Origin: Actinomycetes bacterium
Lineage (GTDB): Bacteria > Actinomycetota > Acidimicrobiia > Acidimicrobiales > JAJZJN01
Reading direction: 5' to 3'
DNA length: 33,295 nucleotides
NCBI GenBank assembly: GCA_021851165.1
Contig: JAJZJN010000011.1
Coordinates: forward strand, 1 to 33,295
Of this stretch, positions 8,129 to 16,270 are shown piece by piece. The notes beneath the pieces are model-generated. The model saw nothing but the letters and a program-made list of their open reading frames with translations. It was not told the DNA's origin and searched no databases. Within the stretch, counting starts at the first letter, position 1, and every line of letters starts with the position of its first letter. The position numbers were made by a program, and so were the translations under genes.

Positions 8129-9831
8129 GGATCGGCGCCGAGCACTACGCACGCCTGTACGGTCCTACGGTAGGTGATCTCGTGCGCCTGGGGGACACCG
8201 ACCTGTTCGTCACCGTGACCGAGGATCGCTGCGTCGGAGGTGACGAGGCGGTGTTCGGTGGTGGCAAGGTGATCCGCGAGTCGATGGGTCAGGGAACCGC
8301 CACACGTGCCGAAGGGGCTCCGGATCTGGTTGTGACGGGAGCGGTTGTCGTTGACCACTGGGGCGTCATCAAAGCCGACGTCGGCATACGCGACGGGCGG
8401 ATCGTCGCACTCGGCAAGGCAGGAAACCCTGACACGATGGACGGCGTCCACCCGGATCTGGTCATCGGCCCGTCGACCGAGATCCTATCGGGCAATGGAA
8501 AGATCCTCACCGCGGGTGCCATCGACTGCCACGTGCATCTGATCTGCCCTCAGATCATCGATGAGGCGCTCGCCTCGGGCGTCACCACGGTCATAGGGGG
8601 TGGTACCGGCCCTGTGGAAGGAACCAAGGCGACAACCGTTACCCCGGGTGCCTGGTGGCTCGCCCGTATGCTCCAGGCACTCGATGCCTACCCGGTGAAT
8701 GTCGCGCTGCTTGGCAAGGGCAACACCGTCTCGGTAGACGGGCTGTGGGAGCAGCTTGCCGGCGGGGCTGCGGGGTTCAAGGTGCATGAGGACTGGGGTG
8801 CCACGCCAAGGGCAATATCGACCTGTCTGGACGTGGCCTACCAGGCCGGGGTCCAGGTCGCGATACACACCGATACCCTGAACGAGGCGGGCTTCGTCGA
8901 GAGCACCCTGGCGGCGATCGGGGGGAGGACGATCCACGCCTACCATACGGAAGGAGCTGGTGGAGGACATGCGCCGGACATCATTCGCGTGGCAGGTGAG
9001 CCCAATGTGCTTCCCAGCTCGACCAACCCCACACGCCCCTACGGGGTGGACACTATAGACGAACATCTCGACATGCTCATGGTGTGCCATCACCTGAGCC
9101 CTGACCTACCCGAGGACCTGGCCTTTGCCGAGAGCAGGATTCGCCCGACCACGATCGCGGCGGAGGACATCCTCCACGACATGGGTGCCATATCCATGAT
9201 CGGCTCTGATTCACAGGCGATGGGTCGGGTCGGCGAAGTGATCATGCGCACCTGGCAGACGGCCCATGTCATGAAGGGGCGCCGCGGTGCGCTGGCTGGT
9301 GACGGGCCTGCCGACAACCACCGTGCACGGCGCTATGTGGCGAAGTACACGATCTGCCCGGCAGTTGCCCATGGCCTCGACACCGAGATCGGGAGCGTTG
9401 CTGCGGGCAAGCTGGCCGACCTGGTGCTGTGGGATCCGCGTTTCTTCGGCGTACGTCCTGATGTGGTGATCAAGGGTGGCATGGTGGCCTGGGCCGCGGT
9501 AGGAGACGCCAATGCGTCGATACCGACGCCGGAGCCGGTCTTCGCTCGTCCGATGTTCGCAGGCTCTGGCTCCGTGGCAGCGGACCGTAGCATTGCCTTC
9601 GTGTCGCCGGTGAGCCTGGAGGCCGGGATATCGGAACAGCTCGGCCTCCAGGCGTCCCTCAGGCCCACCGCGAACGTGAGCGGCAGGATGAAGACCGATC
9701 TTCCGGAGAATGACTGCCTACCTCGGATCGAAGTAGACCCTGAGCGTTTCACGGTTCGGATCGACGGCGAGGAAGTGGAGCCCGTTCCGGCTGCGGAGCT
9801 GCCACTGGCCCAGCGATACTTCCTCTTCTGA
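8125..9831 (+). CDS. ureC: Urease subunit alpha
   Basis: GTGA overlap with ure[48 protein letters not shown] (carbamylated Lys), [47 protein letters not shown]. Confidence 0.98.
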   Translation: MRIGAEHYARLYGPTVGDLVRLGDTDLFVTVTEDRCVGGDEAVFGGGKVIRESMGQGTATRAEGAPDLVVTGAVVVDHWGVIKADVGIRDGRIVALGKAGNPDTMDGVHPDLVIGPSTEILSGNGKILTAGAIDCHVHLICPQIIDEALASGVTTVIGGGTGPVEGTKATTVTPGAWWLARMLQALDAYPVNVALLGKGNTVSVDGLWEQLAGGAAGFKVHEDWGATPRAISTCLDVAYQAGVQVAIHTDTLNEAGFVESTLAAIGGRTIHAYHTEGAGGGHAPDIIRVAGEPNVLPSSTNPTRPYGVDTIDEHLDMLMVCHHLSPDLPEDLAFAESRIRPTTIAAEDILHDMGAISMIGSDSQAMGRVGEVIMRTWQTAHVMKGRRGALAGDGPADNHRARRYVAKYTICPAVAHGLDTEIGSVAAGKLADLVLWDPRFFGVRPDVVIKGGMVAWAAVGDANASIPTPEPVFARPMFAGSGSVAADRSIAFVSPVSLEAGISEQLGLQASLRPTANVSGRMKTDLPENDCLPRIEVDPERFTVRIDGEEVEPVPAAELPLAQRYFLF

Positions 9832-9864
9832 TGAGGTGCGTGCGGTTGTGACGAGCGGCTGCGT

Positions 9865-10683
9865 ATGATGTCGTTCGAGATTCCTCTCTGGAGTGACGGG
9901 TTGCCTGGCGACGTGTTGCCTGGCGATTGCCACGGCGGCGGTCGCCGAGCCAGGTACTCAACTCTCATGCTCCTGGCAGACGGCCGCTTTCCCTCCGGGG
10001 GGCATGCGTACTCGGCGGGCATGGAACAGGCCATCACCTGGGGAGATGTAAGGGACTTGGCGGGCGCAGAGGAGTTCCTGGCAGGTCGGGTCGAGACCTT
10101 GGGGCCGATGGCCACTCAAGTGGCAGCAGCTGCAAATGTCGCTGCACATGGAGCGGCAAAGGTGGTCGTGCCGGTGGGGAGGCAGCCAGGCACGACGCTC
10201 CGGGGGGATCTGGACCTGCTGGACGAGGCGGTCGACGCACGCGTCGCCTCGGCTTCAGCACGGTCGGTATCCCGGGAGCAGGGGCATCGCTGGCTGCGAG
10301 CTGTTCGAGCCGCGTGGCCCGCATGGGTTCCGAGCGCGCCCAGTATCGGCCTGGACGGACGCCATGGCTGGGTGGTTCTCGGAGCAGTGGGCGCGACTGT
10401 GGGGCTGGCTCCATCCGACGTGGCTCGGGTGGCGCTCTACGAGTTGGTGAGCGCACCTCTGTGGGCGGCGGTGCGCTTGCTCGGTCTCGATCCATTCGCG
10501 GCTCTGGAGGTTCTGGCCGGCATGCTGGCCAGGGCAGATCATTTGGCATCCAGCAGCGCCGCCGGTGTCGCCGCCAGCGGGTGTCCCGGCGGGACCGAAT
10601 GGATATCCTGGCTGGCTGCTCCCCTGAGCGAGCTGGCTGCGGAAGCACACCTGCGACGAGAGGAACGGCTCTTTGCATCGTGA
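9865..10683 (+). CDS. ureF: Urease accessory protein UreF
   Basis: [24 protein letters not shown] is the UreF N-terminal signature; position between ureC and ureG. Confidence 0.88.
   Translation: MMSFEIPLWSDGLPGDVLPGDCHGGGRRARYSTLMLLADGRFPSGGHAYSAGMEQAITWGDVRDLAGAEEFLAGRVETLGPMATQVAAAANVAAHGAAKVVVPVGRQPGTTLRGDLDLLDEAVDARVASASARSVSREQGHRWLRAVRAAWPAWVPSAPSIGLDGRHGWVVLGAVGATVGLAPSDVARVALYELVSAPLWAAVRLLGLDPFAALEVLAGMLARADHLASSSAAGVAASGCPGGTEWISWLAAPLSELAAEAHLRREERLFAS
9900..9926 (+). repeat. Two 12-nt direct repeats GTTGCCTGGCGA, 15-nt period, in frame in ureF
   Basis: Identical copies at 9900-9911 and 9915-9926, giving [10 protein letters not shown] in the protein. Confidence 0.8.
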
Positions 10684-11365
10684 CATAACGGATGGGCACG
10701 AGCACTCGTCGGGAGCAGGGAGTGGGTCATGGCCCGCAGGACCAGCCGAGGCACGGCCGCGTCCATGGCGTCTCGGTATAGGGGGGCCGGTCGGCAGTGG
10801 CAAGACGGCACTGGTGGCGGCGCTCTGCGAGCGGTTGCGGGGTGTTGTGCCCATAGGGGTGGTGACCAACGACATCTATACGACCGAGGACGCCGATACC
10901 CTGCGCCGCCTGGGAGTGCTGGATGCGAAGCTGATCAGGGCCGTTCGCACAGGATGCTGTCCGCATACCGCCATAAGGGACGACATAGGCGCCAATCTCG
11001 ATGCCGTAGACGAGCTCGGCCAGGAGATCGGGGCGGAGGGGGTGATTCTCATCGAGAGCGGTGGGGACAACCTGACGGCGACTTTCAGCTACGGGTTGAT
11101 CGACAGGCAGATCTTCGTGCTCGACGTCGCCGGCGGCGACAAGGTTGCTCGCAAGGGTGGGCCGGGAGTGACGCGGTCGGACCTCCTCGTGGTCAATAAG
11201 GTCGACCTGGCCCCGATGGTAGGAGCTGACGTCGACCGCATGCTCGCGGATGCAGCGGAAGTCCGTGACGGCCGCCCGGTGATCCCCACTACTGTTCGAA
11301 ACGGCGAAGGTGTCGACGAGGTGGTCAGGTGGATGATGGCCGAGTTGGTGCTGGCCAAGCTTTGA
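10673..11365 (+). CDS. ureG: Urease accessory GTPase UreG
   Basis: [21 protein letters not shown] (P-loop), [62 protein letters not shown]. Exact start uncertain. Confidence 0.95.
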   Translation: MHRDITDGHEHSSGAGSGSWPAGPAEARPRPWRLGIGGPVGSGKTALVAALCERLRGVVPIGVVTNDIYTTEDADTLRRLGVLDAKLIRAVRTGCCPHTAIRDDIGANLDAVDELGQEIGAEGVILIESGGDNLTATFSYGLIDRQIFVLDVAGGDKVARKGGPGVTRSDLLVVNKVDLAPMVGADVDRMLADAAEVRDGRPVIPTTVRNGEGVDEVVRWMMAELVLAKL

Positions 11366-12327
11366 ACCTCACCAACCCTCCGGCCTGCCCGGCTGCAGTT
11401 CCGGTCCCGCTCTCCGCCGGCGGGTCGCTGAATGGGCGGGCTCACATCGTGGTGGAGCGCACAGGTGAGGGCGTCGATCGCCTGGTGGAGTGCTGGGGCG
11501 AGGCTCCCCTGGCACCACGTCCGACCTCCCGAGGTGTGTTCCTCGTGGGGGGAGCAGCCGGACCGCTCGGAGGCGACAGCTTGTCGTGCCAGGTGAGCGT
11601 GGGAAGCGGCGCGCGGCTGCGGGTGGGGTCGGTGGCCGCTTCGTATGCCCGGCCCGGTGTGGGACCCGAGCATTCGGTGCTACGGGTCGAGGCGCGCGTG
11701 GAGCAGGGAGCCACGCTGCACTGGGCACCACAACCCCTGGTCGCGTTGGATGGATGTCGCCATCGTAGTGAGGTCACGATAGACCTGGCTCCTGGTGCAG
11801 AGGTCCTGTGGATCGACATCGTGGTGATGGGCCGGCACGGCGAAGCGGGAGGGGAGGTCGTGAGTCGCCGTAGCGTGGACCTGGCCGGCAAGCCGCTCAG
11901 CCGGCAGGAGCTGCGCCTTGGGACTTCCAGCCGGGCAATGCAGGGTCCTGCGGTGTTCGGGGGGGCCAGGGTCCTAGGGTCGTGCCTGGTGGTAAATCCC
12001 GAATGGGGGCGTACAGGCGTCCGGGCGGGCGATGCTCCTGGGCCTGCGATGCGGCTCAGCCCTGGGCCTGCGCCTAGGAATGGGCCTGCGCCCGGGAATG
12101 GGCCTGCGCCTGGTGACGGCATCCTCAGCCGTAGCGATGGCAAGCCCCGCGGGGGCAACCAGCGCTACGGAGTCCTGCCGCTAGCGGGTCCCGCGGTGGA
12201 TCTTGTCGTTCTTGGCCAGAGCGTGGGCGAGGTCCTTGCCGCGTGGGATCAGCTCGCCGCACAGCTAGCTGTCGGGGCTCCGAGAACGGCCGACCAGCTG
12301 GCAAGGTATGTAGCGGAGTACCGCTGA
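11362..12327 (+). CDS. ureD: Urease accessory protein UreD/UreH
   Basis: TTG at 11362 overlaps ureG stop (TTGA); [54 protein letters not shown]; follows ureG. Contains a Gly-Pro-Ala-Pro tandem repeat. Confidence 0.85.
   Translation: MNLTNPPACPAAVPVPLSAGGSLNGRAHIVVERTGEGVDRLVECWGEAPLAPRPTSRGVFLVGGAAGPLGGDSLSCQVSVGSGARLRVGSVAASYARPGVGPEHSVLRVEARVEQGATLHWAPQPLVALDGCRHRSEVTIDLAPGAEVLWIDIVVMGRHGEAGGEVVSRRSVDLAGKPLSRQELRLGTSSRAMQGPAVFGGARVLGSCLVVNPEWGRTGVRAGDAPGPAMRLSPGPAPRNGPAPGNGPAPGDGILSRSDGKPRGGNQRYGVLPLAGPAVDLVVLGQSVGEVLAAWDQLAAQLAVGAPRTADQLARYVAEYR
12064..12117 (+). repeat. Three 18-nt in-frame tandem repeats inside ureD
   Basis: GGGCCTGCGCCTAGGAAT / GGGCCTGCGCCCGGGAAT / GGGCCTGCGCCTGGTGAC, encoding [18 protein letters not shown]. 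Confidence 0.9.
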
Positions 12328-12430
12328 GCTACACCGGCCAGGACGGCCCTAACCGGGAGATCCTTCTCATGATGGCGCTCGCCAGCCACACAGACCGCCG
12401 ACTGTCCACTGGCGTGGCTAGGCTTCGTCC

Positions 12431-13015
12431 ATGGAGATCAGCAGGTTCCCGGTTCCGTCGGTCGAAGACATGCCGGCAGACTTGGCCGAGCGGATCCAGC
12501 AGATCGCCGACAAGACAGGATTCGTCCCGAACGTATTCCTGGCTCTCGCTCATCGACCCGCCGAGCTGAGGGCGTTCATGGCGTACTACGACGCGGTGAT
12601 GGAGCGTGAGGGTGGCCTGGCGAAGGCCGATCGCGAGATGGTGGTGGTAGCCACCAGCGCGCTGGTGAGCTGTAACTACTGCGTGGTGGCGCACGGGGCG
12701 ATACTTCGTGTGAGGGCCCGTGATACGAGGATCTCGGACTTCGTCGCCTTGAACTACCGCCAGGCACCGATCACGGCGCGCCAGCGAGCCATGCTGGATT
12801 ATGCAGTCAAGCTGTCCGCAACCCCCGATCGGGTTGACGAAGACGACCTAGCTGCTCTGCGGGCATCGGGGTTCGACGACGAGGAGATCTGGGACATTGC
12901 AGCCGTGGTGGCTCTGTTCGCGCTGTCGAACCGTATGGCGCACGCGATCGCATTGAAGCCGAACGAGGAGTTCCACCTCATGGGGAGGGTTCCGCGCGGG
13001 TCTGCGGGCAGCTGA
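12431..13015 (+). CDS. Peroxidase-related/AhpD-like carboxymuconolactone decarboxylase family protein
   Basis: LAKADREMVVVATSALVSCNYCVVAHGAIL (CxxC-xxxH AhpD motif) and family-typical helical pattern. Confidence 0.88.
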   Translation: MEISRFPVPSVEDMPADLAERIQQIADKTGFVPNVFLALAHRPAELRAFMAYYDAVMEREGGLAKADREMVVVATSALVSCNYCVVAHGAILRVRARDTRISDFVALNYRQAPITARQRAMLDYAVKLSATPDRVDEDDLAALRASGFDDEEIWDIAAVVALFALSNRMAHAIALKPNEEFHLMGRVPRGSAGS

Positions 13016-13020
13016 ACTGC

Positions 13021-13977
13021 TCATGTGAGCTGGGGAGTGGATATGAGCGCATCGAGCTCTCGCATGTCCTCGGGGGTGGGCACCCAGGCGGCGCTGCGGG
13101 CATTAGCGATGACCTGGCCCTTGGAGGTTGCTCCGGCTATGACAGAACCGACGGCGGGCTTTGCTGCCAGAGCGCCGATCGCGACCTCGAGGATGCTGAG
13201 CGATCGCTCAGCCGCGAATGTGCTGATTGAATCGATGATGTCGAAGTGCGCGCCCGTGAGCTGGGATTCGAGTCCCCATTGTTGCACCCGGCTTCCTTCG
13301 GGAGGTGGTTCGCCGCGGTGGTACTTGCCGGTGAGCAAGCCGCTTGCGAGCGGGAAGTAGGGCAGGATCCCGACGCCGAAGTGCTCACAGGCAGGCACGA
13401 GCTCGGCTTCCGCGCCTAGCTCGAGGAGGTTGTAATGGTTCTGGGCGCTTATGAATGGCTCAAGCCCACGCTCTTCGGAGATCCATGCCGCATCTGCGAC
13501 CTGCCACGCCTTGAAGTTGGAGCTGCCTATGTAGCGGACCTTGCCCTGGTGGACCAGATCGGTGAGTGCTGCCAGAGTCTCTTCGAGCGGGGTCGCGGGA
13601 TCCGGCCAGTGCAGCTGATAAAGGTCGATCCAATCGGTGCGAAGACGTTGCAGCGAGCGTTCGACCGCACGCACCACGTAGCGCCGTGCACCTCGCGCAG
13701 ACCAGTCCGGGCCGTTGACCCCCCTGAGGTCGGAACCGAACTTTGTGGCGAGTACCACCTGGTCACGGCGCCCCTCTAGAGCCCTGCCGAGCAACTCCTC
13801 GGACTCGCCGTAGCTGTCGGCCGTATCCAGCAGCGTGATCCCCTCGTCTAGAGCGGAGTCGACGACAGAGCGTGTTGCTGCCAGGTCGAGCTTTGCTCCG
13901 AAGTTGTTGCAGCCGAGGCCGACCACCGAGACGACGAGTCCGGAGCGGCCCAGATGGCGGTAGCGCATCGTTGACAT
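13021..13977 (-). CDS. Aldo/keto reductase
   Basis: MRYRHLGRSGLVVSVVGLGCNNFG, TLLDTADSYGESEELLGRALEGRRDQVVLATKFG, RLRTDWIDLYQLHWPD. Confidence 0.95.
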   Translation of the reverse strand: MSTMRYRHLGRSGLVVSVVGLGCNNFGAKLDLAATRSVVDSALDEGITLLDTADSYGESEELLGRALEGRRDQVVLATKFGSDLRGVNGPDWSARGARRYVVRAVERSLQRLRTDWIDLYQLHWPDPATPLEETLAALTDLVHQGKVRYIGSSNFKAWQVADAAWISEERGLEPFISAQNHYNLLELGAEAELVPACEHFGVGILPYFPLASGLLTGKYHRGEPPPEGSRVQQWGLESQLTGAHFDIIDSISTFAAERSLSILEVAIGALAAKPAVGSVIAGATSKGQVIANARSAAWVPTPEDMRELDALISTPQLT

Positions 13978-14004
13978 GCCTCAGAGCCTATAGGAGCCGC
14001 TTGT

Positions 14005-14081
14005 GGGGCTGGCCTGTGGCGGGGGCTGACCTGTGGCGGGGGCTGACCTGGGGCGGGGGCTGGCCTGGGGCGGGGGCTGAC
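14005..14081. repeat. 17-nt minisatellite, 4 full copies plus a 9-nt partial
   Basis: GGGGCTGGCCTGTGGCG, GGGGCTGACCTGTGGCG, GGGGCTGACCTGGGGCG, GGGGCTGGCCTGGGGCG, GGGGCTGAC. Confidence 0.95.
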
Positions 14082-14103
14082 TAGATGCGTGCCAGGCGGT
14101 GGC

Positions 14104-14547
14104 TCAGGAGGCGAGGTAGGCGATGTCGGCGATCAGAAGCCCGAGGACCATCAAGATGACCACTGCGTATATGGCGCTGATCGGCCAGCGCCAGCGGTGG
14201 TTCGCGATCCAGAACCTCCGGATGCCTTTGACGTCGAACACGAGGGCAATGATGCCGACTGGGATGCCCACGTAGGGGCCCACCCCGGCGGCGATCCCGA
14301 GGGCAGGCAGAAGGATGGGGAGGGCTATGTAGCTGAGCAGGCACCTCAGGCCTGACAATGCCATGGACACGCTGAACAGCCGGTGAGCCTGGTCCTCGGC
14401 GCGCCTCCCGCCACGTTGCTCGGGTATGCAAAGCAGGCGGCACATCGCGTTGTCCGCGGTGGTCCGAGCTCCTGCCTGGATGTTTTCCTGCCGGTCGGGA
14501 GCCGACACACCCGACGGAGTGGACATTGTAGACGTGGCGCGTGGCAT
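14104..14547 (-). CDS. Hypothetical small integral membrane protein
   Basis: Hydrophobic segments LRCLLSYIALPILLPALGIAAGVGPYVGIPVGIIALVFDV and WPISAIYAVVILMVLGLLIADIAYL; start inferred at ATG 14547. Confidence 0.6.
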   Translation of the reverse strand: MPRATSTMSTPSGVSAPDRQENIQAGARTTADNAMCRLLCIPEQRGGRRAEDQAHRLFSVSMALSGLRCLLSYIALPILLPALGIAAGVGPYVGIPVGIIALVFDVKGIRRFWIANHRWRWPISAIYAVVILMVLGLLIADIAYLAS

Positions 14548-14630
14548 TGTCACCAGGCTACGCGTGGCAACCGTCTGATACCAGCCGCCCCGCAGGCCTG
14601 GTTCGAGTGCCCCGCCGACCTCGGGCGCCT

Positions 14631-16178
14631 TCAGCGCGAGACCGCGGAAGAGGACCCTCCGTACATCTCGCGCAGGCGGGTCTTCAGCACCTTGCCAGTC
14701 GCGTTGCGGGGCAGTTCTCCGACTACCTCGACTCGGCTGGGGCACTTGAAATGTGCGAGCCGCTCGCGACAATAAGCGATCAGCTCGGAGGGCGGCACGG
14801 CAGCGTCAGGCTTGAATGCCACTGCTGCCACGACCTCCTCACCCCATTTGGCGTTGGGAACTCCGAACACCGACGCCTCTCGGACTGCAGGATGGCGGAA
14901 GAGCACCTGCTCGACCTCTATCGGGTAGACGTTTTCACCTCCGGTGATGACCATGTCCTTCTTCCGGTCCACAAGAGTGACGAAGCCCTCGTCGTCCACC
15001 CGCCCGAGATCACCGGTATGGAACCATCCGTTGCGGAAAGCCTCGGCAGTTGCCTCGGGCAGCATCCAGTATCCGGCGAAGATGTTCTCGCCTCGGAGCA
15101 CCAGCTCTCCGACTGTGTCGGGTGGCATGTCCCGGTCGAAGTCGTCCACGATCCGTGCTTCTACATGCATGAGAGGTCGTCCTATGGAGCCTGCCTTCTC
15201 CTTTACGTGGGCTGCATCCAGCACCGAGACGATGGGGGCGGTCTCCGTCATGCCGAATCCCTCTTGGAACGGAACCCCCTTGCCCTGGAAGAACTCGATA
15301 ATCGTGAGAGGGCACGGGGCACCTCCCGACACCGCCAGCTCGAGAGCAGAGAGGTCGTAGCTGTCGAAGTCGGGAACCTGCATGAGAGCGCCCCACATCG
15401 CCGGCACCAGGAACTGCACGGTTGCTCTCTCGGCTGCCATCGTCGCGAGGGTGGCCGCCGGGTCGAAGGATGCAAGCACCACATTGGTAGCTCCGATATA
15501 GATGAACGGCAGGCTGTGGACTCCGAGGCCTCCTATGTGGAACATCGGGGCGACGGTTACCGTGACGTCTGTTTCACGCAAGCCCCGCCCTACCAGCAGG
15601 GCGTTGCGCGCGTTTGCCATGGTGTTGGCGTGAGTGAGCATTGCCCCCTTGGGGCGGCCGGTGGTCCCTGAGGTGTACATGAGAGCGTGAACGTCGTCCG
15701 GAGTCACCTGCATGTCGAGCGTGAGCGGTTCCCCGGAGCCCAAGAGCTCCTCGTAGGCGATCTCGCCTGTGCCCGGCGCGCCGTCGACGACGACCAGATG
15801 CCGTACGCGTGTCCCGGGTATAGCAGCTCTGGCGAGCTCGCCGAGCTGTTCGTGTGCGACGAGCACGTCGGCGGAGGCATCCGACAGGACATAGCTCACC
15901 TCCGGTGCAGCGAGACGGAAGTTGATCGGCACGGCTATTGCCCCCAGCTTCGCAGCAGCGAACATGGTCTCGATGAACTCCGGTGAGTTCAAAAGCAGCA
16001 TCCCGACGCGATCGCCGCGGCGGATGCCCAGGTCGTCTTTGAGCGCTCGGGCCAGCTGGCTTGTCCGGGCGTCGAGCTCCGAATAGGTGAGACGCCTACC
16101 GCGGAATACCAGAGCAACCCGGTCCCCCGACAACCCGGCGCGCTTGGTGAGCCAGCTTCCGATGCCAGCGTCCATCAT
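14631..16178 (-). CDS. Fatty-acyl-CoA ligase (FadD-like, AMP-forming)
   Basis: ALMYTSGTTGRPKGAMLTH, GFGMTETAPIVSVL, GWFHTGDLGRVDDEGFVTLVDRKKDMVITGGENVYPIEVE, PRNATGKVLKTRLRE. Start may be 16178 or 16241. Confidence 0.93.
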   Translation of the reverse strand: MMDAGIGSWLTKRAGLSGDRVALVFRGRRLTYSELDARTSQLARALKDDLGIRRGDRVGMLLLNSPEFIETMFAAAKLGAIAVPINFRLAAPEVSYVLSDASADVLVAHEQLGELARAAIPGTRVRHLVVVDGAPGTGEIAYEELLGSGEPLTLDMQVTPDDVHALMYTSGTTGRPKGAMLTHANTMANARNALLVGRGLRETDVTVTVAPMFHIGGLGVHSLPFIYIGATNVVLASFDPAATLATMAAERATVQFLVPAMWGALMQVPDFDSYDLSALELAVSGGAPCPLTIIEFFQGKGVPFQEGFGMTETAPIVSVLDAAHVKEKAGSIGRPLMHVEARIVDDFDRDMPPDTVGELVLRGENIFAGYWMLPEATAEAFRNGWFHTGDLGRVDDEGFVTLVDRKKDMVITGGENVYPIEVEQVLFRHPAVREASVFGVPNAKWGEEVVAAVAFKPDAAVPPSELIAYCRERLAHFKCPSRVEVVGELPRNATGKVLKTRLREMYGGSSSAVSR

Positions 16179-16270
16179 CGAGCGTCCCTCCAGCAGTATC
16201 GCCGCTCGCGGTGTGCGACCAGCGTGATATGACCTGGACACGAGTTATCGGCCCGTGTCAGAGGCATACT

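Noticed and set aside
14590-14612. tRNA T-loop-like string GGTTCGAGTGCC (and TTCGAGTCCCC near 13266)
   Set aside because: No matching acceptor, D or anticodon stems found around either; the second is inside the aldo/keto reductase.
14541-15671. 376-aa + strand ORF opposite the FadD-like gene
   Set aside because: Antisense to a clear acyl-CoA ligase; no domain recognised.
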